Below are positions 12,908-26,377 of a stretch of 64,000 nt of DNA, one piece after another (the stretch's first letter is position 1; each line of letters opens with the position of its first letter). The stretch spans positions 20,964,441 to 21,028,440 of the forward strand of contig CM055730.1 of NCBI GenBank assembly GCA_029465975.1, written 5' to 3'. The translations under genes and the position numbers were made by a program. This stretch comes from Dallia pectoralis (taxonomy: Eukaryota; Chordata; Actinopteri; Esociformes; Umbridae). Under the pieces are notes generated by a model that saw only the letters and a list, made by a program, of their open reading frames with translations, searched no databases and was not told the DNA's origin.

Positions 12908-14030
12908 CCTGGAGTCCCATTCCCTGGTCACTGATGTAACCTAGAGTCCTATTCCCTGGTCACTGATGTAGCCTGGAGTCCCATTCCCTGGTCACTGATG
13001 TAGCCTGGAGTCCCATTCCCTGGTCACTGATGTAACCTAGAGTCCTATTCCCTGGTCACTGATGTAGCCTGGAGTCCCATTCCCTGGTCACTGATGTAGC
13101 CTGGAGTCCCATTCCCTGGTCACTGATGTAACCTAGAGTCCTATTCCCTGGTCACTGATGTAGCCTGGAGTCCCATTCTCTGGTCACTGATGTAGCCTGG
13201 AGTCCCATTCCCTGGTCACTGATGTAGCCTGGAGTCCCATTCCCTGGTCACTGATGTAGCCTGGAGTCCCATTCCCTGGTCACTGATGTAGCCTGGAGTC
13301 CCATTCTCTGGTCACTGATGTAGCCTGGAGTCCCATTCCCTGGTCACTGATGTAGCCTGGAGTCCCATTCCCTGGTCACTGATGTAGCCTGGAGTCCCAT
13401 TCTCTGGTCACTGATGTAGCCTGGAGTCCCATTCCCTGGTCACTGATGTAGCCTGGAGTCCCATTCCCTGGTTACGGATGTAGCCTGGAGTCCCATTCTC
13501 TGGTCACTGATGTAGCCTGGAGTCCCATTCCCTGGTCACTGATGTAGCCTGGAGTCCTATTCCCTGGTCACTGATGTAGCTTGGAGTCCTATTCTCTGGT
13601 CACTGATGAAGCCTGGAGTCCTATTCCCTGGTTACGGATGTAGCCTGGAGTCCCATTCTCTGGTCACTGATGTAGCCTGGAGTCCCATTCTCTGGTCACT
13701 GATGTAGCCTGGAGTCCCATTCCCTGGTCACTGATGTAGCCTGGAGTCCCATTCCCTGGTTACGGATGTAGCCTGGAGTCCCATTCTCTGGTCACTGATG
13801 TAGCCTGGAGTCCCATTCTCTGGTCACTGATGTAGCCTGGAGTCCCATTCGCTGGTCACTGATGTAGCCTGGAGTCCCATTCCCTGGTTACGGATGTAGC
13901 CTGGAGTCCCATTCTCTGGTCACTGATGTAGCCTGGAGTCCCATTCCCTGGTCACTGATGTAGCCTGGAGTCCTATTCCCTGGTCACTGATGTAGCTTGG
14001 AGTCCTATTCTCTGGTCACTGATGAAGCCT
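12908..14030. repeat. 32-bp minisatellite, about 35 copies
   Basis: The unit begins CCTGGAGTCCCATTCC and ends CACTGATGTAG. Variants (AACCTAGAGTCCTATT, TTACGGATG, TTCTCTGG) recur in blocks, showing duplication of several units at once. Non-coding. Confidence 0.95.
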
Positions 14031-15740
14031 GCACACTGGAACATGATGTGCTCTGTTTTCCGTTCCCGGATTAGAGGAAACAGATTAAGAATTAGGCAAT
14101 AGTTATTATCACTGTCCACTGCTCTATAAAAGTGACAGACGACTGACAGCAACATTGTGCCCAGATCCGAAATTTGAATGAGGCTGTTGGCTAATGAAAG
14201 GAGAATGGCGTGGGACGGATATAGGCTTAGCTTTCTAATAAATCAAACTAATTATTAATGACTTTGGCCTTTGTTGCAGCTATGAATTAGTTATTCAATT
14301 TGGGATGTTCTGTATAAAATGTTTCTGTTTGGTCAAAAACGGCTGATCTGTCTGAACCTTTATATCTCTGTGTGACTATGATTTGTGATTTGTTTTTAAG
14401 TGGAATTCCAATTGACACTCTTGGTTGGTGGTATATTGATGTTTAGACTACTACTCTAATCAAATTCAATGTGCTTTGTTGGCAGGAAAAACAAATATTG
14501 CCAAAGCATCAATGTATCAATGTAAGTACTGAAATAAAACAATTAATTGTGATGAAATAGTAATCATTTAAAAAGTATTATAGTACATTTTATTTTAAAA
14601 TAATAGCAATAGAATGACAGCCGTAAATACAAATAAAACAAATTCTCCATTCTCGGTTAGTAATCCACTAAGTGCTAAGTACAATATTTAGTTTTAAAGT
14701 TAGCAGACCAAGTCCTTTGTTGTTTAATATTAAGATTATTGAACTAGTAGAAGGTTGGCCTGGGAATTACCAGGTACTTCACAATCACAATACCTAGATG
14801 CCAATACTACAAGTAACGCATTTGATCACAACATTTCATATAATATAAAGCTGAGATCTGACATTCTAAACATGACAAAAAGCTGCAAAACAAATGGAAC
14901 CTTAATGACGAAGAAGATTGAGAACTAGCTACAACGGCGTTATACAAGACTTTTGGTGCAGCCAAGTATCCCAGCCATAATACTGCAATTATGTCTAAAT
15001 AATATAATTACATATATGTTGTCAAACATTGTACCACGATATGAAACTATTGTTTTTCCACAGTCTAAATAACGCTTCACTTTTTAATAACTACCCTTTC
15101 ACTTCCCCTATTTAATAGTTAATAAACATTCAAATCTGCGAGCTATTTTGCGAGTTACTATGTGGAGTTAAATGTGCAGTCAAAATTAAGACGACTAATT
15201 TATTATCACAAATGACACATGTTCAGAAAATCAATCAACCCAATGTTTTTATTAAAAGTATGTAAAGTTCATCTGTTGTGTAAGTGTTGTTTTTTAGAAC
15301 CTGTGATATTACGTTATTCTAATATATTATGCAATATGTTTGCAATATGATACCAATTTACATTTTGCAAGCTGCTATTAGCATTGGACATGGTGTTTCA
15401 TCTGAGAGCACCAGGAAGTAGACTCAAGGAAGCATGTTTTGTACCTCCCAGACTCGGACCAGGCCAATTCTCATTTGTTTTTTGAAAAACAAATTTGAAG
15501 GCCAAAATTGTCAGGGAAGCAGCACTAATCACTAATCACGCAACCTTTTAATCAGCCTTAGAATACTTACAGGGTACCCAAAACACAAATGGAGCCGTGG
15601 TCTTAATCACTTCATCCGTACATCCTTGCCAAGAAGACAATCCTGTTCCCGGCATACCGACAGTTCCTGGGGGACTGCTGGGGGGTGGCACACATTTAAT
15701 CAACGCCACCGGGGTGGGCTGGTACATGTCAGCCCGTGTT
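14031..15740. other. AT-rich non-coding region
   Basis: No gene, RNA gene or clear mobile element recognised. Composition is AT-rich, with only short chance open frames. Confidence 0.5.
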
Positions 15741-15749
15741 GTCGTTCTT

Positions 15750-15840
15750 GTCATGCTTTGACGACTCCTTGTGGTAGCTCGGACACATGCAAGCTTAATC
15801 TTGGTTGTTGACCAGGGATTGCTCTCTTCTCAAGCTTGTA
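15750..15840 (-). repeat. Dispersed fish repeat, ACAAGGAGT family, reverse copy
   Basis: The minus strand reads CAACAACCAAGATTAAGC, then GTGTCCGAGCTACCACAAGG, which lines up with 9209-9260 allowing scattered substitutions and small gaps. Flanking similarity continues for about 30 bases on each side. Confidence 0.5.
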
Positions 15841-16980
15841 TGTGCAGGCGACGAAATGTCTTAAACTTCTTTTTCAAAGCTGGCTTTTTGCAAATTAGCC
15901 CGACCCGTCAAACTAACAATTTGTGGTCATTCATAGAAATGGACTGAAACATTCGTTTTCATCAGCCTTTCAATTGTTTCATGTCACTTAAGATATATCT
16001 GCATATGAACAGCCATATTTAAAGATTGTATATAGTTTAATATATAGTGCAGATTTTGTGTCTTGAACTTCACCAGGACAGTACAGTAGCAGCGCAAGTA
16101 GCTACAGTATGTGGGGATTTAATTCAAGAAGGAGCTGAATGAACTGGCTCTATACAGACTCCTATTAATACAGACCTAGCAGAGAACTACTCTGAAGCTC
16201 AACGGAAAGTTCCAGAGATGCTGTGAGCAGCGGTTTTCTAAGTGTGTGCCGTCTCAAAATTGGAAGTAAAAAATTTTAAATATATAAAAACGATTAAAAT
16301 TATGTATTATTCTAATATTATTGTAAGTTTGACTCTAATAATATATCCATTTTGAAATCTTATTTGCCATGCCCATCTTTGTCGCTTGCCTGTCAAAGAC
16401 GATCAGTGTTGACCTGGTAATGATCTGAGCGTGCCACAAACTGCACTGCACTTAAAATTCAGCTAGCCAGCTGATGCTAATTCACAAATAAGGCCATGTT
16501 TTAATAAGGAAAAGCCCTGATGTACAGACCAACAGCCGAGCTGACAAAAGCCCAGCTGTCAAAAGAAATTGTAATCAAATGGAATTATTATTTTGCATTA
16601 ATAACAGTAAGGAAATATATTTAGAACTGGGGGGCCTTGACATGGAAAAGTGTGGCAACCCCTGGCTTAGAGGACATAACTGGGAGTCCCTTCTAAATGG
16701 CATCCACTTTTAAATTTAGTCTAAAAGGGTGGAAGTTCCTACTTATTTAGCTGGTCCCTCCTGCTGACTCCAACTGTTAGAAGGTAATTAGACCCTCCAG
16801 AGGCCAATTCTGCCATGATGTAACCATTTAGAGAGAGGTGGAATTCCATAAGGCAACACCTTCAATTTATGCAATTTGGACAGGTAATATCTCCAATAAG
16901 CCGCTTTTATTCTGAAGCACAGCATGCATTCTTTATATAGCATCTACCTCACCACTTGTAATGCTAACTGACTCACTGTA
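15841..16980. other. AT-rich non-coding region
   Basis: Nothing recognised apart from AT-rich stretches. Short chance open frames only. Confidence 0.5.
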
Positions 16981-17245
16981 AGTAAACCCGTATCAGGTTC
17001 AGTGTGCGTCCTTATTGTGCGTCCTGGAAGCCCAGCTGAGTGTCTGCCTCTTTAATAAGTGGGAGGGGTTAGAGAGGGGGAGTGGTTAGGGGGTATGGGA
17101 GGGGCTTCCTAAGGAAACAGGTGTGTGCTGACAGATTATGTCATTGTTTCAGCGTTACCTGGGAAGACCTGCATTGTAACAGCTCCACGATCCGACTTTA
17201 CAGCTGGTCGCCCGGTGAAGCTTCCCAGAGAGCGCGTTAATATGG
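16981..17245 (+). promoter_or_regulatory. Possible upstream promoter and non-coding first exon (weak)
   Basis: A G-rich stretch at 17058-17106 holds repeated GGGAGGGG-type boxes (KLF/SP-like) preceded by TTTAATAAG. It is followed by GC-richer sequence ending in a donor-like ATGG|GTAAGT at 17242-17251. This could be a distal first exon spliced to usp54, some 14 kb away. No conservation or transcript evidence is available, so it is a suggestion only. Confidence 0.2.
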
Positions 17246-20200
17246 GTAAGTAAAGAAAAGCCTTGTCTGTTCTGTTGAAACCTGATTTTTTTCAAGAGAG
17301 TGGGTTGTCTTACTCTTACTGGGAAAGGCTTTGTAACGAGTAGCCTCTCCGGCTGCATAGCAGGTGTGACAGGAGTGTAGGCAGCATCACAGAGCAGCAG
17401 ACATCACAGACAATGTGTGTCTCTGCCTGTACTCCCTCATGGGGCATGAATAGTGTATTTCTGGAGGATCAAATCTGAGTCATAAGTGTACGGGAGGTGA
17501 GATGACTACAGCTGTCTTGTGAATGAGAAACTGATTTGCTAGATGTGATAGAATGTGAAGCTGCAACCTTATTGAAAATAGTCTTCGCAGTTTGAATGTT
17601 TTTTACGCCCCTTAAAATGGTAACCTAAAGTAGATCTGTGCATATCCCAGCTGCAGTATTCACAGCGTACCCACAGCACAGTGTACTGGGCCTCATCCAG
17701 CATATGACTATTGGCATGTTATTTGATGTATGAAAATGTGGGAGTCAAACAATTTATTTTAAGGTTCTTAAGGTACTGAACTCTTTGTTGAGAGGCACTC
17801 GCTGAGTGTCCGGTCTCATTATTGTAGGCGATATGATCATATCCTTTTCTGACATTTACATACAGGGAGGAAACGAGGACACAACTTCCCTATGAAAATG
17901 TGTCCCTATGGGACTCATATGAAGGGCTGTTGAGGAAAGTTGTTTTCTGAATGGCAGGTACGCAACAAAAAGCCGATTGTTTTAGTTAATGGATGTGTTG
18001 TCTGTAAAATAGCTTTCATTGTTATGGAGCCAGGTGTTATTTAATGACTCAGAGAACATCTCTGGGCTGTATGTGTTTGTTTAGGTACCGTCATATGACA
18101 ATGGGTGTAAACAGTGTCTCAGGCAAGTGGGCTGACTTTGAGCTTGATTGCATGATGTCATCCAGGAAGTGGAGTCATGGTGAAATTCACATATCCTGTC
18201 AAAAGTCAAATGATAGATTTCTATTTCTGACAAAATCTCCCTTCGCTTAGCGAAAAGCAGTTATAGGATTGATGGTTTTATTTTTTATGAAATGTTACTG
18301 TCAAATTAAGTTTTTTCATTTTGCACTGTAGAAATCTGTGAATTTGTGTTTCCACAACCTACAAGTTTGTTCGCGTAATGCTTTAGCCCATGATTGAATT
18401 GTTGTTGTTACACAGAAAGTAATGCATTCTGGGGGCCCCTGAAAGACACCGTTGTAAAGTCACTGCCTCACAGTTAGCTGTGTCATTGTGAGTCCATGTT
18501 CTGATCTGGGCTCGTGGAGCAGCTCAGGGGGGCCACAGAGGTTTGGGCAAGTGGCTGGTAGTGTATCTGTTTGTGGGGTTTGTAATCAATCAATCATCTC
18601 AATGCCTCATTGCGCTCTAAAGACAACTTGTGGTGGCTAAGGCAGTCGTGAGCTCTACTGAGGTAGAAGGCCAGAAAGTGCGTTCCTTCTGGTGAGTATA
18701 AATTCTGGTGAAGACTTCCTTGTCAAGCAATGTTAAAAAAACAGAAAAGCTTTGACTGTCCAGAATTCGCTGGGAGTTTCAGCGATGAAGTAGTGCCTTA
18801 ATTGCATATTGTATATAACATCATTGGGGAGAATTTAAAATGTAAAGTAACAAAAACGTGCTACACTGTGCTAAATTGAGCGGAAAACAAACCTGTATGT
18901 AAACATCCCACATTCTACCTCCCTCACTCTCTACCAGACACATAAACACATATCAGTCCCTATGGACATTCCTTAAAGCCAAATGAAAAATGCAAAACGA
19001 AACAAATATTAATTGGTCTGGATGTGGAACTGGCCATGTTGGGGGCCTTGAGGGAAGATGGGGCTCACGTTTAGGCAGGATGAATTGTTATAGAGCGTAA
19101 TGCTTCGTTGTCAGATAGTGTATAGGCAGTAGAACATCGCTTGTGTTGACTTAACAAAATGACTGCGTTTACCTATGTGTTTACTTAAGCGTCTTGCTTA
19201 GGTTACCTCACGATAAGCGCTAACTCGACCGTGGGGCGGTGAAACTTTTGACCCGGTGTTGCCCATTACGTTTTCCCAATCCGTCCCTGCCCTGCCACTT
19301 TACAAGTGAAGTCTCACATGATCAGGGTTCACACAGGAATCTATTTGGCAATGTAATGTTGGACTTTCTCTCCACCGATCCTGTCCGGTGGGAGACAGTC
19401 CAACATTACAAAGTTATTCGCTGTTTCGTGGGAGATATGTTTCTAGTCAGTTGATTCATGTCCTGCTATCATCAGATCGACTCTCAAAGCGTGATCAGCC
19501 TGTCTGTCTGGATTGCGTAGGTCACACTAATTAAAATGTGCTCATAAACATTGTTGGAAAAAAGCTACCATAGCATTAAAAAAATATTACAACTTTTGAT
19601 AGGCTGTAACAGTGACACAGTCCTGTTATATTAATCTGTGGGTTATAGCTTTTGCAGTGTAAAATACCTTGAGGAATAAAATGCAAGTTGCTGAGAAGTG
19701 CACTAGTTCATCTCAATATCATCAAGTACTAAATATAGCCTAGCAATCAGAGCATCTCACAAGATATTACAATTTTGCTGGTTTGAAGTGCAAAGCTGGC
19801 ATATGGGTAAAACATTTTTAATTAGTTTCACTCCTTGTTTTTGCTAAATGCAAATATTAAGTGTAAGAACAAGGTAAACATGGCTGGTACTATTGGACAA
19901 CTGAAAACATGATATAACAAGCAGTATTGTGTCTGATGCTTTGGACAATTCACAATTTCACAGGTAATGAATCTGTTGAATCTTGGGCAGAAATGGGATA
20001 TCTTGGCTAAGATTTTACATCATTTCTGCAAGGTAGGGAGTTTCCCCCTATTTATCCAGTACTGGGGGAAATGTCTGAACCCCTAGTTCCAACCTGGCTG
20101 TACAACCTTTCAAATTCAAACTTGTTTAATACACCTAGTGAAACATGTACGGACCTTATTTAGGATGCCCTCTTGTAGGGATTCAAAAGGTAGTTGTGAA

Positions 20201-22900
20201 AGTGGTGCCAAAATTTAAGTTCACAAATGTTACTCTGTCAACCACACATTTGCACACACATCTATTCTGTTGCTCTCCACACCGACCTTAACAGTCATTC
20301 TGTTCAGATTGACATTCCAAAGTAACACACGTTTTGTTTATTCATTTTATTAGGTTTACTATTCATCAACTTCTTATTTTAGTCTGAGAAATTGGTATTT
20401 AAATGTACGAAATGCAGATTTGTCTCTGACTCCGAGCATTTCCTCACATTGTTCCCCCTCCCTTGGCGTCCAGGCATTGATCTTGCGTTTCATTCGCTTT
20501 GGACATGACCCTAATAGGCTTCCGTAGTTCAGTGTCCTGCTGAAATGATGGACAGAATTTCAGAGGGTTTGAAATGTCTGCAGTTCAAGCAAGAGCAGCC
20601 AAATACTAATATGGGTGGATAACTGGAACTAATCGGAGTGAAAATCTGTATGCACCTGGACACACTTTTCATTTAAACGCAAAGGTCAGTAGTTTTTACA
20701 ATATGCTGTATACTTTTACATATATAAAGAAATGTAAATGGGCAGCATAGGGGAAAGATGTTTTTGCATAGGACCGTTACTTTCACACATTGTTACAGGC
20801 TTATTTAGACGTTTTTTTTAAAATAATTCTCACGTTTTGATCCGTGTGGTTTTTATAAGCGGTGGAGCTTTAGTAGGTTTATGCCCTCGTTAATTGCGAT
20901 AAGACTGTAGAAGTTACCACTGCAGTACACGGGGTCTTTTCATTGTTCTCTTGGAGTTGAGCTGGCCGCTTTATAACTTAACTCGTGAATAATATTTAAC
21001 AGGAGTTTTACATGCAGACTATCCGCCATCAGTGGAATTAAAGCGCAAAATGTATTGGCGCAATGCGGATCGAGTAAGATAGATAGAAAGTGTTGAAAGA
21101 AGGTTATTCCCTCTGAATGAATGGACATTCCTGAATGTCTACGTGACAGTTGTTTCACTGGTTAATATGGAGAAATGGTGTGTACATCCGCTACGAAATC
21201 ATTCCGTTATACTTAATTAATCTGTATTTTTGTAGGACCGGTTTTTGTCTTTGGTCCGATTGTTTACGTTTTTTAAATTTTATGTTAGAAATCATGATGC
21301 TCATTTTGTTAGGTGTATATTTCTCAGATAAATATTTTTAACCCCTAAATAACCTATTCATTTGAACGTCAGGCACACACTGATTTCTCAAGACCAATCT
21401 ACTTCTTACTGGGTTCAATAAACCCACCAATGGCCTAGTGGACAAGACAGAAGTGGCCAACGCTAAATACTGCATGTAAAGTACAATGTGCCATTTGTTT
21501 AACCCTATAGGCACATTCCTTAATAAGCTGTAAACTACTTCATCTCCTTTTTAATCAGTTTTATAATCTGCCCATGGAACCACATTCTGCATCAGGTGTT
21601 TGGATTATTGTTTGAGGATGATGAAAGGATTTTGCTTGATCCATGATGACATCGGCAGTTCACACCCTGTGACATAATGATGGCATTTTTTGTCTGCTAA
21701 ATTTCTCATATACCCTCATTTTAGGAGGATTGGGAGTTTTGAGGGAAATGGAAACTAGATCTGAGTAGAAATACACGTATGTGATTATTTATTTTTTCAA
21801 TATTTCAAATACTGTTTTGAAATAGCAGGCTGGTTTTGAAAATACGTCATTTTATTCCCATAATGTATTTCATCATGTGTAGTATATTTGTAAGTACAGT
21901 GCAATCCATAAGAACTGGATAGTGACACAAGTTCTGTTACTTTTGTTTTTGCTCCAGCACATTAGCTCTGAAACAATACAATGGCTAAGAGGTCAAATGA
22001 CTAATCGTTTTTGATTGTGTTCATGTTTATGTGGATTAATCTCTTCTATCATGTTTTACGATCACATACGCAGTCACAGGCAAGTACAGTTCTTGTGCTA
22101 ATTTGTGATTAAAGTTAAGGGTGCCAACATTACAACATTTCTTTCTCCCTGTATCTTTCTTCGTCTTTTCTGCCACTATTCTGAAATCACTTCTCACTCT
22201 CCTTTTACAGAATGCTGGTCATTAAAGCACACAATAGATCAGCCCTTTTTGACGGACATGGTTCATATGGGATTTTCCAAGGATTAATGTGATTGGTGGA
22301 GGTCAATAGAAGCATGTTTTTGTGTTGAGTCATAGCAATCATGTTGGACACACAGGGAAAATTACTTTCAGTGATGTTTAAAAAAACCATTGAGAACCTC
22401 TAGCAATGACACAGGTCTACGCTAGAGACGAGTCTCTACAGTGTGTGCACTTTGGTCACACAGATTGCTATCCTACCTTAAATGAGTTACAGTGCCTAGA
22501 CATCCTGCAACTGGTTAATCATTGAATACCATAAGGAATCCAACGTGACTGGGTCTGCCCCTGTTGACTGTGTGCTGTGGTGTTCTGGTGTTGCTGTCCA
22601 TGCCTCTATTCACCTATTGCCATACCGAGTGTTCACATGGCTGCTTGGCCCGTGTTCAGGCAACCCTTTATCATACAGATGGTTCGATGAATAAGCATAC
22701 CTTGGTGCCAGGGTTAAGTGACTCTGTGAGTGAGTGCTGGATGCCCGAGAGCAAGTGAGACTAAGAGCCGGGGCCGTAGCCGTGTGCCCACTCTCAGTCT
22801 CTCTCCCTCTCTCTGACTGGCTGTAGCCCAGCTCACCACCACTGATCTGGCCTGAGTGATTGCTGCCACAGTCTCTACTCATCCCACTCATCTCTGCCCT
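17246..22900. other. Non-coding region, no gene recognised
   Basis: About 5.6 kb of AT-rich DNA with only short, motif-free open frames on both strands. No mobile element ends or RNA gene structure noticed. Confidence 0.5.
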
Positions 22901-23260
22901 GCATTTTCCCTCCCCCACTTTCTGTCTTCCCCTTTCTGTTTTCCCCTCTCTCTCTCCCCCGTCTCTGACTTTCTCCCTCTCTTTCATAACTTCTTCTGTC
23001 TAGATCCATGGTTGTCTTCAATCTCACATCTATCTCCCCTAGCCTTTTTCTCTACATGGATAGTTTATCTCTCTCTCTCTCTCTCTCTCCCTCTGTGTCT
23101 TCTCCTCTCTCTCTCTCCCGCTCTCTGTCTTCCCCTCTCTCTGTCTTTCATAACTTCTTCTTCTGTCTAGATGCATGGTTATGTCTTCAATCTCACATCT
23201 ATGTCCCCCAGCCTTTTACATGGATGGTTTATCTCTCTCACTCACTGTCACATGAAACAA
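22900..23260. repeat. Pyrimidine-rich tract with an internal ~165-bp duplication
   Basis: The + strand is strongly C/T biased, with a (TC)n run at 23071-23092. Two diverged copies of a segment starting TTCATAACTTCTTCT (22983 and 23147), continuing CTTCAATCTCACATCTAT and ending ATGG.T.GTTTATCTCTCTC, lie about 165 bp apart. Confidence 0.7.
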
Positions 23261-23582
23261 GTCACTGTTCTCCCTAGAACCTCTCTGTTTCGGAAACATG
23301 GTAGGTAGAGGTTGGAAGGAAGAGGGAGAGGGGGTATTGGGGCTGACCAGTGTGTCCCAGACGGGCCACGCCACCACCTGTCATGTGACCATAGACCCCC
23401 CCCCCCCACCCTCACCACATACCGGAATCCAGTTGGTTACTATGACAACGGGCTACGTCTTCATCGGCCCTGTATTCGTAAGGAACGGAAATGTACTGAA
23501 TCCCGACTTTTCCTGCTTTTGCTGGCTAGTCCCCACTGTCTGCCTGGGCTCTGCTAGCATTCAGACAGGCAGCCAGGATGGG

Positions 23583-23608
23583 GGGTGTGTGTGTGTGTGT
23601 GTGTGTGT
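23583..23608. repeat. (GT)n microsatellite
   Basis: Uninterrupted GT dinucleotides after a G run. Confidence 0.9.
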
Positions 23609-26377
23609 CTGGATGTCCTTACATCACCTCACAGCATGCTTCTAATCTCTCTTGTAACTCTTGCTCTTTACCCACCTGACCGACCCATCAGGCAAATCAT
23701 CTCAATCCTAAATCACAAGTGTGCGTGTGAATGAATAAGTTTATCAGGAGTATCACCCTCAATTCAATGTCTCAAGTCAAGATGAGTTGTGTCTGTACGC
23801 AGAATCACCTCCATTAGCAGTCCCACATGAGACAATGGCCTCTGGAAAGATCATTGTTAGTTGCTGTCTGTCCTCAGACAGGTTTGTGTCATTGTATGCT
23901 TGGGAACTTATACCGCTTTATAACGCTGAGGTCAGTTAATTCTGCTTAAGCACCAGTTGAAATGTTCTTTCTCCTTCCTCCCACGGTAGAATAATCTTCG
24001 AGGTCAGGTAATTTGAAATGAGGGGGTTGATTATATAAATACATTAATGCCACATTTAGACAATTAGGAGGAGAGATTAAAAGGCCAAACCGCCCAGATT
24101 TACTGGCAGTGAGAGCTAGGGGCAGATGTTTTATCATTTGGCAGATCAGAGGCCAGTGTTTTAACAAGTTATTCAGGTTAGGCTGCTGAAATTCTAGACA
24201 AGTCATTTGATTCATTTGAGTATTTCCTCCACTAACCTTTTTCCTCATTTGACCAACTTCCCATTGGTTGCACCGATCGGCATCCTCTGAACTGTTTATT
24301 TAGTAGGCTTAATTTCATTTGGACTGATTGTCTCAGTAGTCAAATCCATAATCACCCAGGGCCTTGTTATTACTGTTGGTGTGTCACTGTTAGCCTCTAG
24401 AAAAATGCCTGTTTGGCAGTAGTATGCCGTAATTAAATCACCAGTAGTAGCTGACTGGTGTTACTGTCAGACTGGGGGGCGTTAATTTGTTCAGCGGTGA
24501 GACTCCCTATTTTCTTGGTCAATCATTAAACATCAATGCTAGCATGACCAAACCCCCCCACCACCTATCTCGAATGGCAGTGCCAACAGTCACATGTTGG
24601 AAGCAGCTCAGGGATGTTTGTGGGAGCAAACTCAATGTAGTCTCCCTACAATGGTGGACACTGTGACCCCCTGTTGGTGTAGATCTGGTGGATGCCAGGT
24701 CAGGCCATGCTACAGCCCCCTGCCAGGCCGGCAGTGTGGGAGTGTGGTGCTGGAGGGGTGCCAGCTGGAGGAATTAGTGGTGATTATGGGGGTGCCAGCT
24801 GAGGAGGGGCTGTGCTCAACTATAGACGGTCGTGTTGCCTAACCACTTGACAACAAGCCCAACCCCTCCAGGAAGTGATTGGCAGTAGAGGTGCAGAAAG
24901 CTGTTTTGTGTAGCTGGTGAAGAGGTATTATCAGATGATATGTAAGGAGACGGTGGGAGGGGAACTCAATACTCCGCTGTGTGTCTTTATGCTTGCTACG
25001 CTCTAATTGCTCAATGGAGTCTTGTCAGGCTTCATTTGCTTAATCTTAACATGTTTGAGGTGGTATAACACTATATAAGCTTTAACCAGAGTAATGCTTT
25101 TGTTGATGGCACCCAAGCACCCGAATAGTGTTTCTCTGGAACATAAAGGTTTTTTTAATTTCAAGGAGAATCTATTAAGAAGCATTTTTCCCGATTTATT
25201 TATCGTACACGGCCGACAAGATGGGTGAATTTGACTGTTGAATGGCTCATTTATGTCTCCTAGGTACTCCGCCGAGCCTTTCAGCCTTACTTCAGAGTGC
25301 AGTAAAAACTGTCAAGACGCGTAGCTCCCACAGTCACCCTGCCAAAAGTTCCCAGCATCGGGCCACAGCAGTCAGCATCAGTGCATGTCTTTCTCTGGAG
25401 GTCTTTCCGTGATAGATTTTTCCGGACACATACATGGCATTAAGGTGTAGGCTAATCTGACTGTCATATGGTGAGAGAGGAGCCTGCGTGTCATTTTGTG
25501 TTGATGGCGCCCATGATCGTTGCAGTGGTTTGTGGCGGCCTAGTGAGGAATCCCCGTAAGCCGAGCAGCCCTGGAGGTGATGTGACACATCAATGTGGGC
25601 ATGTCAACATGCCTCCTGGTCAGAGAGGCCAGTCCATCAGCAGTCAGTCCTCTAATCAGATCTGGCAGCCAGTTGCCTGGCAATGGGCGCCATCTTGCCT
25701 TAATCACAGTTATTTTCCCGCTGGCCTAAATGAAAGCTGCGCGGTTGTGTGAAGCGGGTATCGTCACCCTGTCTGCTCCCAGTGATTACTTCATTCAGTT
25801 TTGACCACTGTTTTAGAGCACATCTGTTTAGGGACCATTTCATAGTAATTCTAAATGTATGAAAGAGAGTTCTAAAATCAATTGCTTGAAACAGACGAAT
25901 ATTCTGATCATGTGTCTGAGCCCAAATAAACTGAAATAATTGTCTGGCAGTGTTGAAGTTTAGTTGTTTAGTTGCTTCTGGGGTTTCATAATGAACAAAA
26001 ACACTGAACACTGGGGCTGTGTTGTATCCCAATATAGTGTCCCAATTAAAACAGCTTTTGTGATCACTAATGTGATGAAAATAGCTTTTTGGAGAACATT
26101 ATCTGGCAGTCTGTAATGAGCTCATGTAAAGCCAGCAGGAAGGGATGGAACACAACAGTAGTTAAATAAGCTGTCTGACTTGTTTGGAATGAACAACATT
26201 ATAGGAGGCAATATGTATCTGTTCTGTGTAGGGAGTAGTACACATTGTTATACAAGGTCTTCAGTTTCTTCCGACGTTTCTTGCACAAAATCACCTTAAT
26301 TTCTCGGGACAAGAATAGTCGAAGAGTTTTAGAAGAAAGTTTTTAAGTTTCAGGCCATTTTGAGCCTGTAATCAAAC
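23609..26377. other. Non-coding region, no gene recognised
   Basis: Several open frames of 60-110 codons occur on both strands. None shows splice-flanked coding structure or a recognisable domain. Confidence 0.5.

Noticed and set aside
22610..23277. Frames in the CT-rich tract (SLSLSLSLP and REREGK types)
   Set aside because: Low-complexity translation of (TC)n and similar sequence.
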